NCBI GenBank assembly: GCA_003586115.2
Contig: QVOM02000119.1
Coordinates: 48,075,428 to 48,139,427, forward strand
Reading direction: 5' to 3'
From: Salvator merianae
Taxonomy: Eukaryota; Chordata; Lepidosauria; Squamata; Teiidae
DNA: 64,000 bases
This document shows positions 48,860 to 60,229 of the stretch, piece after piece. The notes beneath the pieces are model-generated. The model searched no databases. It had not been told where the DNA came from and worked only from the letters and a program-made list of their open reading frames with translations. The position numbers and the translations under genes are program-made. Every line of letters starts with the position of its first letter. The first letter of the stretch is position 1.

Positions 48860-50281
48860 ATGGATAAGTGTAAACATGTAGGACGGCTTCGGCTTGCCCA
48901 GGACCACTCCATCTTGAATCCTCACAAATGGCATTGCATGGTATGCAATACTACAGAATCTGTATGGGCCTGCCTCAGTTGCTCACATGTAGCTTGTGGA
49001 AGATACATTGAAGAACATGCACTAAAGCACTTTCAGGAAAGCAATCATCCAGTGGCATTGGAAGTGAATGAGCTGTATGTTTTCTGCTATCTTTGTGATG
49101 ACTATGTTCTTAATGATAATGCAACTGGTGACTTAAAACTCTTGCGAAGTACATTAAGTGCAATCAAGAGTCAAAATTATGACTGTACTACTCGTAGTGG
49201 TAGAACTTTGAGATCAATGGGCACAAGTGATGACCTTTCCCATAATAGTGCTCAAGCCTTACTTCGTAATGAAGACCGTATGTTCACAGCTCTGTGGCAC
49301 AGAAGGCATGCATTGATAGGCAAAGTTTTAAGATCTTGGTTTGAACTGACACCAAGTGGAAAAAGAATTCTAGAAGAAGAGAAGCTGAGGGAAGAAGCAG
49401 AAGAAAGAAGAATCAATGCTAAAAGGAAAAGAGAAGAAAGAAAGCGCCAGTTGAAGGAAGAAATGGAAAAAATGCCTCCAAGAAAAAGCTTTCGCTTGCA
49501 AAATCAAAATAAAGATTCCTCAGAAATGCCACTCTATGCACTAAAAATGTCGCAAACTTTGGACTCTACTGTAGAGCTGAAAGTAACAGCTACCTCAGAT
49601 GAAGTGAAGTTTAAAAAACCGAATGACTCTCCCATTAAACGAAGGCCTACTGTGACTCCTGGTGTAACAGGTTTACGAAACTTGGGAAATACATGCTATA
49701 TGAACTCTGTTCTTCAGGTATTGAGTCATTTGCTCATATTTCGAGAATGTTTTTTAAAGCTTGACTTGAACCAAACTCAAGAATTGTTAGCAGCTGCAGC
49801 CAATGGCAAAACAAGATCTTCCTCTAAGTATCCACCATCTGCAGGCTCTGTATTTCATGTGAACAAAAACCAGCTTAAAGGCCAGGTTTGTGCAAGACGA
49901 TCTAGTGTGTCATCAGGCTTAAGTGGTGGTGCATCAAATGGCAGAAATATGGAGCTTATTCAGCCTAAGGAGCCAAGTTCAAAGTACATTTCTCTTTGTC
50001 ATGAACTTCATACGTTGTTTCAAGTTATGTGGTCTGGTAAATGGGCTTTAGTATCTCCTTTTGCCATGCTCCATTCTGTCTGGAGATTAATCCCAGCCTT
50101 TCGTGGTTATGCCCAGCAAGACGCTCAGGAATTTCTCTGCGAACTCTTGGACAAAGTACAACAAGAATTGGAGACAGCTCGGACAAAATGTCCAGCCCTT
50201 ATTCCCATTTCTCAAAGGAAACTCATTAAACAGGTTTTGAATGTGGTCAACACCATTTTTCATGGGCAGCTTTTAAGTCAG
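48860..50281 (+). CDS. USP44: USP44 ubiquitin-specific protease, coding exon 1 (residues 1-474)
   Basis: USP44 is a nuclear cysteine deubiquitinase. In other vertebrates it removes ubiquitin from Cdc20 in the spindle checkpoint and from histone H2B. This exon holds the N-terminal UBP zinc finger (about residues 4-83: C4, H6, C26, C29, C38, C41, H43, C46, H53, H57, H63, C76, C79). A charged coiled-coil-like stretch rich in Glu, Lys and Arg follows (about 170-205). The USP catalytic domain then starts with [15 protein letters not shown]; the nucleophile is Cys279 (codon 49,694-49,696). The QQDAQEFL box is also encoded here. The exon ends in frame at CAG before a GTATGT donor. Reading on into the intron would add eight residues and a stop, which is not the normal product. 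The five joined exons encode 709 residues, close to human USP44 (about 712). USP49 is the nearest paralogue; the linker and N-terminus fit USP44 better. Confidence 0.96.
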
Positions 50282-52625
50282 GTATGTTGTATTCATGAAA
50301 CTCTCTAGCAGTGTATACAAAGTGTTAAGTGAATCAATTGCAGAATAGAGAAGTTGGATGTTTGGGACTACCATATACCAGCTAAATGATATGTCTGTCA
50401 TAGTATTGTATACTGGCTGGCCATGGCTTTTAAAAGCCTTGAGCAGAGATTTTCCCAGCAAAAAGGCTATCAGAAAATCTTTTAGGACTAAATATTAATT
50501 TTTTTAAAAAGCCTTTGGTACTGAAGAACCAATTAAAGCTATTGAATTTTTAACTCAAATACATAAATGGGAAACAACTGGGAAATGGAAAACAATTGAA
50601 ATCAGTTCATTTGTTTCATTCCTTTGATAACTCTTTTTAATAGATATATTGGCCTCATATATACTGTGGAAGGCATTGACTTTTCAGGAAAAAACTTTAT
50701 TGTATTTCTGAAAAGTAAACTTATTGCTACCTGCCCACCTCAGGTTGAATCATCAGAGCAGTAAATTAATATCTTCTGAAGCTGATGTCATACCTTCTTA
50801 AGTAATAGACCTTATAGCATGCTTCATTTGCTTTCATGCCTAATTGTGTTAATTTTTTAAAGTGTAAAGGAAACATAAGTTACAATAATAGAATTCACTT
50901 TCGTCTGCTGGAATAGTAAAATAAGCCTATCTTTCTGTATAAAGGATATTCTTTGATGAAGACTGTTGTGATGAGAACTATACTAGGATAATTGAACTTA
51001 AGCAGAAAGGGGTTTCAAATTAAAGCAGAATTGCCTTTCCTTCACTGAATCGAGATATTTGTACAACCCATGTCAATAGTATAAGTGTCTGCAGCTGTTA
51101 CAGCTTTTAGCCTTTAAAATGGCTTTGTTTAAACTTGCGTTTGATATTTTGCCATAGATAATATTTTCTCTGCTTAATTGCAGCTTATTTAACCAGTCTT
51201 CCATTAACATGTTGTATATTTAAGGAAGTGAAAGTGGCAATTTTATTTATAATTCTTTGACTTTAGAATATTCCCACTAATTTTGAAGGTAGTATTCTGG
51301 AACAGTTTGTGAATTACAACTGAAGCTTTGATGTACTGATTCCAAAATGACATTAATAATCCTGCAGGAAAGTTTTATATATAGAAGTCTGTAGACACAG
51401 AAACTGTTTAGTGAGTGAGTGACCACTACTAAGTCTATTGCTATTCAAAAGACTGTAAACGTCAGTCAAAACCTAAAATTCATTAATAGTGAAGAATTCC
51501 AAAAGCTGTGTTTTCCAGTAGTGTCATAATTACAGTATGCAAGGTTGGTACAATTCCAAGGAAACCACTTGCAAATACTTGATGCAAGTTTTAGTATAAT
51601 TTTGCTTATTTATTGCTCATGTACTCTCTTGCAAGTACATGAAGCTCAGGTACTCTCTTGCAAGTACATGAAGCTCAGGTTAATAAAATCGTGAGTAACG
51701 GGGGACTGTAATTAGTTGAGATAGTGAAGACAGTAAGAACCCTGTTACATTATACTGTCTAGTCAAACATTTTTTTCTCACAGTGGCTATACAAATGCCT
51801 ATTCTAAAATGCCAAGCACCCAAGGAAGACTTGAGTACAATACTACTACTTCGCTTAGATTTTTAGAAAATATGGTAGTTGCTGTCTGGGTAGTTTTAAC
51901 TGGCAGGGCAGAAACTTTCTTGCATCACTCTTCCTGATCACTGTGATTGGTATATTTACAATACTATATTTATCATCTGTACCTTCAGCCCAGTGGCTTC
52001 CTTAAATTAGGGGTGTGCAAAAGGTCTCTCCTCTCAAATAATGCTCCTTATTTATGAAAATTAACATCACCGCTATGAAGAAGAACCCTGCAACACATGC
52101 CTGATCATACCTGGTGTAAAGAGGTACTACCAAGGCATCTTGCCTCAGCAGTGACCTGTTATAGCGCTATCTGTCACCAGTACACGTGTTGCGTTGTCCT
52201 TCCTCCTTGTATTGGCATCATTAGTTCCCGTTTTTCCCACACTTCCAGAGAGGGGGAAAGAATATTATTTCAAGTGTTTGTAAACCTTTGCATGCTGATC
52301 TGTGCCACTGTACTATTTATTGGTAACAGTAAGTGTTTAGAATGCAAGGCAGACACAGAAGTTCTCTCAGATACTTCTGTGGGGAGATGAATCAAATATG
52401 TGTTGTAGTCTGAAACTTTTCCCATCTCTGTGAGTTTAGGGAAAATGAAACTGTAGAGCAGATTATTATCACCAAAGTACATCAAATTGTTCCATCTTTC
52501 TTGGATGTTTTCCTGCATGCTACAATAACGAAGGTATGAATTCTGAAAGTAATTGTTCAAATTGCAGGATTTGCTGTCCGAAACAAATGCTTGAATATAG
52601 CCATTCTTTCTTAGTTGAGTGACTT
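50282..52625. other. USP44 intron 2, first part; no gene seen
   Basis: AT-rich intronic sequence, apart from a 29-bp tandem duplication described separately. The open frame at 52,097-52,390 matches nothing I know. Confidence 0.4.
51621..51678. repeat. exact 29-bp tandem duplication
   Basis: GTACTCTCTTGCAAGTACAT plus GAAGCTCAG occurs twice without a gap (51,621-51,649 and 51,650-51,678) and without a mismatch. Confidence 0.9.
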
Positions 52626-52628
52626 ACA

Positions 52629-53110
52629 CTATATGGTGAAAAGTATCAAGACATTTAATTTAGTGGATATGGCTGTATATGTCATTTTAAAATATCTAGC
52701 AGATATGTGCAAAAATTTCATTCAAAAATAAAGGGCATCAGTAATAAATTGGTCTGCTCTTCATTGTTGTAATCATTTCCAATCTTCTGGGAAGGCTTTC
52801 CACTAGATTTTAATTTATTGCCATGGTATTCAGGGTGGTTGGAGTCAAGTAGTCAAGTTTTTCAACACCCATCTCATCAAACCATTCCTGTATGGACCTT
52901 GCTTTGTGGATGGAGGCATTGCCATGCTAATACAGGAAAGGACCTTCCCTGAATTATTGCCATAAAGTTGGAAATATAGAATTGTCTAGAATGTCCTTGC
53001 AGGCCACAGTGCTAGAGTTTCCTGTCATTGGAATCAGAGAGCCTAGCCTGAAACATAAAAACTAGCCCCAAACCATGCAGTAAGTAACCACAACCAGTAG
53101 TAATGGTGAT
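52629..53110 (-). mobile_element. Tc1/mariner transposon remnant
   Basis: It begins at the right place for a Tc1-like end (TATATGGTGAAAAGTATCAAG, compare TATATGGACAAAAGTATTGGG). The inner part, read on the minus strand, holds the C-terminal half of the transposase: the + strand shows TCTTCTGGGAAGGCTTTCCAC, GACCTTGCTTTGTGGATGGA, CATGCTAATACAGGAAAGGA and AAACCATGCAG, all well-known blocks in vertebrate copies. Only one end is kept and many stops are present. It lies in USP44 intron 2, opposite to the gene. Confidence 0.7.
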
Positions 53111-54105
53111 ATTTCTGACCATACAGTGTGATTTAAAAATTTATATATTGCTTGAACAGAATATACTATTTAAAGTAAACCTTTATAAATAAAAATATCT
53201 TAACAAGGGCCTGGTATAATAACATGCAGCACAGTTCAGAACACCAGCTGAAGCTAATGCAAATTGTTCCTAGTCACTGCATCTACTTAGAGTTTCAGCA
53301 GCAGACAACATACAAGAGACCAGTCCTAGGTTACACACTGGTTACTAAGGGTGATTCAACACTGGCCACTATACCAGACCAGCAAGTGTACTTGGAACCT
53401 CCCTTCTTCAAGCTTGTGTGATCTAAGGGAAGCCCCAGGCCAGAATCATCCTAAGTGAAAGTGTAGTCTTATGCAGAACAGCTCTATTGCCTGTTCCTGA
53501 TTTGTGGAAGAACTTTGACCTTGCTGGCATATTTTACTGGTTTAGGGCTGATTTAACCTTAGGTGATTCACTTGTAATGGTCATATAGAGCTGATGTAAT
53601 ATGGGCTTCTTGGTGGATGGGCCTCACCTGTTTTTGTCCAATACTGATGTCTTTGGCATAATGATTACCTGTTATCTCAAAGTGCATCACAAATCTGTCA
53701 GTCTTGCAACCATTCAAAGGACAAGATGCTATCAGTGCATAAACCATCTAAAAAATCATGTTGGGCATAATTATACACACCAGTGCATTTTCAACTGTCT
53801 GTTCAATGTAAGCTTTTGTCATTGCTTGACTGGTACTGATACTGTTATCTGTAGCTTCTCAGAATACCAAGGAGCAACAAAGAAATTGGAATAATTATAT
53901 CAATAGATCACATTTGATTGTCAGTTCTCACTGTTGGAGACTGAGAACATCCTGGCTCATCTAGTTGCAGAGTAAATAATACAATTAAAAATTAAAACCA
54001 AGTAGAATAAGTGTCTCACACTTAGAAGCAAAGATACAAAAATGTATCTGAGTAAAAGTTGCTCATGATGACCAAAACCAAACTGTATTCATTTATTTAT
54101 TGAAC
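53111..54105. other. USP44 intron 2; no gene seen
   Basis: A GC-moderate stretch at 53,225-53,470 looks like an old repeat but was not placed. No conserved coding frame is seen. Confidence 0.35.
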
Positions 54106-54620
54106 GTAAGAGGAGCCCTGCTAGATCAGACCAGAGCCTATCTAGTCCAGCATCCTGTCTCACAATTGTTCTGGCATTCTCTCTCTCTTCCTTTTAATTT
54201 GATTAGATTTTTAAGGTAGATGTGGGGGGAAACGGAAAAAAGATGCATACATAAAACGACATAAAAACCATTTTTATTAGATAATCAGTTTCCAAAAGTA
54301 ACTTCTGGTCCTTTCAATATTTGTATCCCTCCTTTGGTATATCATATCTTCACTTTTTGTGGCCACATTAGATATATTAACTCTCAAAACCTAAATTCGG
54401 TATATCCTTTTCTTTCTTCTGGCATTCTCAAGCAGAAGATAAAGGCAAAACCACCTGCAAATGACCTTTATGGGCATCCTGCCTGTCTCTTCTACCTTGA
54501 GAAGGAATCTAGTACCTAGGACTCAATTCTAATAGCCACTGTCTAACCCTTTCTGAAAGCTATCCAGCCTGTTTGCTGTCACCACCTCTTCTGGTAGTAA
54601 ATTCCATAGACTGAACAAAA
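54106..54620. mobile_element. sauropsid interspersed repeat, copy 2, split by an insertion
   Basis: GGAGCCCTGCTAGATCAGACC...CTATCTAGTCCAGCATCCTGT matches 48,165-48,210. After the insertion at 54,182-54,416 it continues with CTATCCAGCCTGTTTGCTGT and ATTCCATAGACTGAAC, which match 48,410-48,465. Removing the insertion makes the two halves continuous. Confidence 0.6.
54182..54416. mobile_element. retroposed insertion with 13-bp target duplication
   Basis: TTCTGGCATTCTC occurs exactly at both sides (54,169-54,181 and 54,417-54,429). A 13-base duplication is the mark of LINE-type target-primed insertion. The 235-base insert is AT-rich, with no protein or family recognised; on the minus strand it has an AATAAA-like string. 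Confidence 0.65.
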
Positions 54621-54644
54621 ATACATAAGAACATACATAATTGA

Positions 54645-54790
54645 ATTTGAAGAGGCCTCTCAAAGCATGTTCTTTCAGGTAGAAGGCAGGAAGTAAATCG
54701 ATGACCCTCTGGGTGAAAAAAATACATATTAACACACAAATTTGAATTTGAAGCGGCCTCTCAAAGTATGTGCTTTAGGTAGAAAGCAGA
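54645..54790. repeat. diverged tandem duplication inside repeat
   Basis: TGAATTTGAAGAGGCCTCTC at about 54,643 recurs as TGAATTTGAAGCGGCCTCTC about 100 bases later, both followed by an AGGTAGAA-GGCAG-like motif. They seem to be two repeat pieces or a local duplication. Confidence 0.55.
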
Positions 54791-56541
54791 AAAGATCTAC
54801 TACTTTGTCTTCCTTGACAAAAGAAACCCTCTGCTGGGAAAACCCAGATGGGCCCAATCAACAAAACAATATCTCTTATCTGAGGTCAGGCATTGTTTGT
54901 TTAGAGGTTCTCAGCATGTGGGCTATTACAAGTTGTCTCTTTCTACCAGTTCCTGTGCAACGGTTTTAATTTGTCCCTCTACAACAAACACAGGGTAGGT
55001 GAATCTTGCTGGGCAGTGTACTTCACAGTATTCCCTTGGAAATAATCTGATTGTAAAATGGCCTCTATTATTCAATCTTCTCTCTCATATGCAGGATCAG
55101 AAATCTGTTGTATCCTACTCTATATATTGGGTTGTTAACAAAATAATTCCCTTCAATGAGGCAACTTTGGTGTAATATACTGAAAAACATCGTTGCTGTG
55201 AAGGCATGTGACCTGGGGTTTATGATTGGGCAATATGGATGATACAGAAATCGTTATGCAATATTATAAGTTATATCTGTTTTGCTCCAGCTCTGGTAGA
55301 ACTATCTGCCCTTACTTTTAAGCATTTAGAGGACAGTCTTTAATCAGTTATATGGTCATGAACACATAATGATGGGGGAATGAAATTCAGGGTACTTAAC
55401 TTACCTAGAGCTAACTGTTCTTACTGCCACCTTTTGCAGTTAGCATCTTGACAACATGAAAAGCAAACAGTTTAAAAATAGTCCCTGCTTGCAGTAGTGA
55501 ATTGTTTGTGTTTATTTTTTTAATCTTTGTAATGAGTTATTGGTAGCTGCTACTAATATTTCACCTGGTTCCATAGCCTGAACTGTCATATTGGAAGCAG
55601 GAAACTGCTATCAGCAGTAAACTCTGAGTAGTTCAAGAAATCAGTGGTTTGATGTCTAAATTGAGAGATTTGCCAGTTTTCCCTTCTGTCCTTGTTCCAC
55701 ATTTAATACTAGCTGTGCTTCAATCTTGGTATTTTTAAATATTTTCGGACTGGTGTCTAATTAACCATTTGTGCTATGGGAGATCTCTACCGTCTCTCTG
55801 CCTGCATTCCTCCCTGGCAGTCTATTACTGCTGCATTTGTGGGATTACTGCAATTGCCAGTCCTTGTAGTATAAAGGGATATTAACTGTGGCAGTAGGAT
55901 GGAGTTGCCAGTAAAGGAGATTAGCTCTTTAGAAGTGCTATTTCAGGGATACTTAAAACAAAAAAAAGTGTTTATTGATATCACAGTTTTCTCCTTTGTT
56001 CTTATGATGCCTCTTTGAATTGTTGCTATATGATTCATTCTTTAATTTATGAAAGATGGTATACAAATAAACTATGATGTATTCATGAATGTGCTCTTAC
56101 TTTTTATTCAACATATGTATTAAAAGATAATTTACTTTATAAATTCGTTTATTGTGCTCATAAAGCATACAGACTGATAAAATACAAATTATTTTGTAGT
56201 TAACAGTTAAATGTAACAATGTGTAGAGAAACAAACTCTATGTTAGTTTGTAGAATAGTAAAAAATGATCCTGAAAGACTTTCTAATTAGAGTAGTTTTT
56301 CACAATTGGCCCCTGGTTCTGCAAACATGCAGAAAGAGAAATCAGTGTGTCCACCCTGAGACACTTTTTTTTTTGTCACAGTAGTAATAAAAGTTAGGAA
56401 ACTTACCAGACAATCAGATTGGAGAGGATGGTGAGCCTTTCAGGATATAAGACACAACTAACTTCGTTAATTTTTATTTAGCATTGTTTTAATTAGTAGG
56501 AATGTTGATGATTCAAAATAATTAATAGTTTGTCTTGGTAG
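54791..56541. other. USP44 intron 2, last part; no gene seen
   Basis: AT-rich; a T-run is at 56,360-56,371. Nothing else is recognised before the acceptor of coding exon 2. Confidence 0.35.
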
Positions 56542-56740
56542 GTAACATGTCTTGCTTGTGACAATAAGTCAAATACTGTCGAACCTTTCTGGGACTTGTC
56601 ACTGGAATTTCCTGAAAGATACCACTGCAATGGGAAGGAGACAACCTGCCAGTATCCATGCTTGCTGACAGAAATGTTGGCTAAATTCACAGAAACTGAA
56701 GCCTTGGAAGGAAAGATTTATGCATGTGATCAGTGCAACA
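56542..56740 (+). CDS. USP44: USP44 coding exon 2 (residues 475-540 plus one base)
   Basis: The acceptor TTGGTAG ends at 56,541 and the donor GTGAGT follows 56,740. The exon is 199 bases and enters in phase 0. It encodes the zinc ribbon in the fingers part of the USP domain: C477/C480 (TCLAC) pair with C536/C539 (CDQC). Between them is the [10 protein letters not shown] segment typical of USP catalytic domains. All four cysteines are present, so the ribbon should fold. The last base (A) is joined to CA of the next exon to make Thr541. No frameshift or stop is seen. Confidence 0.95.
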
Positions 56741-57118
56741 GTGAGTAAACACAGTATGTACTCTTGTATCTGCTGTGTAACTAGTGAACTAGCTTGAAGT
56801 TCATATGCACCACCCCTATTTTTATATTATAATCTGACAAAAATATGCTTTGTTAATACATGTATTAGATGTTTAACAATAGGATTTGAACAAGCAGCAC
56901 AATTTATGTTTTACATTAGGGTAATGGTTATGCCCAAGAAATGGAACCATATCTAAATTAGTAATAGTTATGCAGGTACATCAGCCATTTTTTACACTGT
57001 TGGGTACTCACCATTGTATTAAACATATACTGAGTCTAGTTCTATCATGAATGTTCTTGAATCTTCAAGTATTATGTTTGACACTGTCAGTTTCAGTAAC
57101 AGACTTTTCTTGTTACAG

Positions 57119-57227
57119 CAAAACGAAGAAAGTTTTCTTCTAAGCCCATAATACTCACAGAAGCACAGAAGCAGCTTATGGTATGCCGACTACCTCAAGT
57201 TTTGCGGTTACACCTTAAGCGGTTCAG
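57119..57227 (+). CDS. USP44: USP44 coding exon 3 (residues 541-577, split codons at both ends)
   Basis: A TTGTTACAG acceptor ends at 57,118 and a GTAATG donor follows 57,227. The 109-base exon completes Thr541 and ends with the first two bases of Arg577. It encodes a basic KRRKFSSKP segment followed by the conserved [12 protein letters not shown] motif of USP proteases, which lies in the palm near the active site. The introns on either side are 378 and 2,221 bases long. The reading frame is intact. Confidence 0.95.
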
Positions 57228-57614
57228 GTAATGAACTGAACTAGCACAGTAAGAAAATATGACTGGTAGCCTTCTGTCAAATGATGTTGCTGTACATATG
57301 TAATCAGCTTATACTTTTTTTAAGGTACCAATGAAGATATGAACTTCAGATTGTAGGGGAAACATTGCTAATTAACTAAACTCTGTAGTGATTATTTAAA
57401 TGCCACTGTATGTCTCAAAATATTTGTTTTACATTCAGCTGCTACAGTTAGATAAGGCAATCTGATTTCAGATCTGCATGTTGCTTTGGGAAAAGGACAA
57501 AATAATACAAGACAGGACTGAGAGTTAGAAATCTTGAGTGGGAAGAAACTACAAAGTGTGAAGGCTATGGGCAATAAGACTAATGGAAAGAAGTAAAGAG
57601 GTTGGGAATAATGG

Positions 57615-57647
<33 letters not shown>
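57615..57647. repeat. (GT)n microsatellite
   Basis: About 15-16 uninterrupted GT units in USP44 intron 4 (between coding exons 3 and 4). Confidence 0.9.
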
Positions 57648-57650
<3 letters not shown>

Positions 57651-58019
57651 TGTATTAAAATTGTATGAGTAGGTAGAGAAAGCTGGATGAAGGAAATGGT
57701 AAATTCAAAAAGTACAATAAAAAACTTGTAGTTAAGCAGATCCCAAAACACATGATGTCTGATGTCAGTAGCTGAACAGCCCTTAAACTGTCAGTTTCTT
57801 TTACAGCTCTTTTTATTGAGTCCCCTTTCATTTTCAATTCGAAGGAATTACTTTGCTGAAGGGGGAGAGCTTTTAAATCATGAAAAGAAAAAATTGCTTA
57901 TGTTTTTTTTCCTTAGTTTTGAACTGCAGTGGGGGAGTTTTCCATCAGATCATGTGGGATACAGCTGTTACTACAGTGTTTAGCTGAGAGGCTCTTCTTT
58001 CTTCCAGCTTTCCTTAGTG

Positions 58020-58875
58020 TAATATTTATTTATTTGCATTCCTATCCTGCCCCATACCCAAAGGTCTCTGAGTGGGTTACAGCAATAAAAACAAACTATA
58101 AAATTGACACATTAAAAATAATAACAGTGCCTGAAAGACAGGAGGGAAAGCTGTTCCTTAGTCAGAAGGCCCAGGGTAAATTGGTTTATCTTCTCAGTGA
58201 GAGTGCTGCCTGGCACACCTCTAGCGGGAGACGATTCCATAGTCTGGGGACTACTACTTAGAAGACCCTATCCCAGATCCCCACCCCCTTAACTACCGAA
58301 GTGGTGGTACAACACAGAGGGTCTCCCCTGCAGATCTTAAAGTGTGGTCAGATTGATATGGGAGATATTTGGGGTTCAAGCCATTTATGGCCTTATAGGT
58401 AAAAGTTAACACCTTGAATTGGGCTTGGTAGCAAATTGGCAGACAGTGCAGTGTTTTCAAAATGGGTGTGACATGCATCTGGCCAGCTGTTCCACTCAGC
58501 AGTCTGGCTGCTGCATTCTGCACTAACTGCAGCTTCCAAACTTGTCTTCAAGAGCAACCCCACATAAAACACATTATAATAGTCCAATCTAGAAGTTACC
58601 AGAGCATGGATTACTGTGGCCAGATCATCTCTGTGCAGAAAGGGCTGTAACCGGGGAACCAGTCATAGGTGCTCTTTACCCTCACCTGAGCTTTTAAGTG
58701 TCATTGAAGTCCAACAGCACCATCCAAGAGCATCCCCAAATTTCGGACCTGTTCCTTCCAGGGCATTACAATCCCATTGAGGACAGGAAGTCTCCCAACT
58801 TCATAGACTCGAGACTCTGTGGCACACAACACCTCCATCTTGTCTATATATAAATATAAAATTCTGTAATATAAA
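58020..58875 (-). mobile_element. LINE remnant, CR1/L2 clade, antisense in USP44
   Basis: The minus strand gives the C-terminal part of the reverse transcriptase: QVRNLGMLLD, then DYYNVFYVG, then QNAAARLLSGTAGQ and FKVLTFTYKAINGLNPKYL, in two frames. A 3' tail follows (in + orientation CCTATCCTGCCCCATACCC and GAGTGGGTTACAGCAAT). It is 5'-truncated and dead, in USP44 intron 4 opposite to the gene. Confidence 0.8.
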
Positions 58876-59448
58876 ATACTCTCTCAGGTTTGTTAATCAG
58901 AAATCCCTAAGGTTCCAGTGAGATTTAAGAGGTATTGGAGTAAATATTTTGACTGATCGGTTTGAATTTATCAGGCAAATTTTCCTCGGAGCCAAATTCT
59001 GAACTGAGGGCTTCTGCAACAAAACACAGTAAAGTTAACTGAGTTGCAATTGAAGATTTGAGTATTTGGGAGGAATACTAACTTCAGATCTCCAAGGGGT
59101 GGATTTAATGGGTATAATTCACATAAAAGTAAGTAGTTGAATACTGAGAGCAACATTTTAGAAAAATTCAGTAATAAACTTAGTTATCTAAAGGTGGTGG
59201 TCCTTCTGTAAGTGGAGATCTTTGGATGCTGTACAGCCATGTGTTGGGGGAAGGGTTCTAGACCTGGAAATGTTTTAAGATTAGATAGCCTACAAGCATC
59301 CTAATTTTTTTTATAAGTGCCATTGCACTGGAGATATGTATACTCAGACTTGCACTCACAAATAGATGTTTAACCTATAAATATGTAGAAAAGACCTGTC
59401 AGAACCAAAATAACTATTTCATTAAGCTCACCTTTTCTTCCTCTTAAG
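58876..59448. other. USP44 intron 4, last part; nothing seen
   Basis: AT-rich intronic sequence up to the coding exon 4 acceptor. Confidence 0.35.
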
Positions 59449-59654
59449 ATGGTCAGGACGCAATCATCGTGAGAAGATCGGCGTACATGTCAGCTTTGAT
59501 CAGATTTTAAACATGGAGCCTTATTGCTGCAGAGAATCTCTAAAATCTCTTGTTCCAGATTGTTTTATCTATGATTTGTCTGCTGTTGTGATGCATCATG
59601 GGAAAGGATTTGGCTCAGGACACTACACAGCCTATTGCTATAATTCAGAGGGAG
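59449..59654 (+). CDS. USP44: USP44 coding exon 4 (Arg577-Gly646, His box)
   Basis: The acceptor CTCTTAAG ends at 59,448 and the donor GTATGG follows 59,654. The 206-base exon encodes the His box of the protease: [17 protein letters not shown], with the catalytic His at residue 635 (codon 59,621-59,623). The last base is the first of the Gly646 codon. Reading through the donor keeps an open frame for a short distance and then stops at about 59,702. That readthrough would lose the catalytic Asp, so I treat it as intronic. Confidence 0.95.
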
Positions 59655-60035
59655 GTATGGAAATGAAATTTAAATATGAAAACTTTCTTCCATTAACACT
59701 TTGAGATGTATCCATTCTTATAATCACTTATCTATCATGATCATACTCTGATTTCTCTTCAGATCGTATAAATCTTTCACCTTTTATTAAAGACTTCCAT
59801 GGAGAGGAATATTTATGAGTTTTTAACTAATTTTTTGAGGCTCTGTTAAAAAATAAAAAAGGGAAAAATCTTATCTATCATAATCGAAAGACCAAAGTAG
59901 TACCATTTTAATATAAATGTTATATAGTAATTAAAATACTGCAATCTTCAGTTAGAAAACTTTATGCAATTTAACATTTTTGTGGTGTTCTAGGACACTT
60001 ATGTATAGTAATTTAACTTGTTCGTTTTGTTCTAG

Positions 60036-60229
60036 GATTCTGGGTACACTGCAATGATTCCAAGCTGAACATGTGCACTATGGAAGAAGTATGCAAAGCC
60101 CAGGCCTACATTTTATTTTACACCCAACGAGTTACTCAGGCAAATGAACTTTGTAGAGTGTCACCTCTTGATTCACCATCTGGAAAACAGCCAAATGCTG
60201 AAGTTAATTGTTCCAGTGCAGATAGTTAA
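60036..60229 (+). CDS. USP44: USP44 coding exon 5, C-terminus and stop (residues 646-709)
   Basis: The acceptor TTGTTCTAG ends at 60,035. The exon starts with the end of the Gly646 codon and continues [10 protein letters not shown], which supplies the third catalytic residue (Asp653). It then encodes [15 protein letters not shown], the usual close of a USP domain, and a short Ser- and Asn-rich tail ending at TAA 60,227-60,229. The tail after the domain is the least conserved part of the family, so small differences from mammals there are expected. Confidence 0.95.

Noticed and set aside
50282..50308. Extension of the first USP44 coding exon to a stop at 50,308
   Set aside because: A strong GTATGT donor follows 50,281 and the next exon continues the conserved protein in phase; the extra eight residues are intron readthrough.
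52097..52390. 97-codon open frame in USP44 intron 2
   Set aside because: No family resemblance, and no evidence of splice sites joining it to USP44; likely chance.
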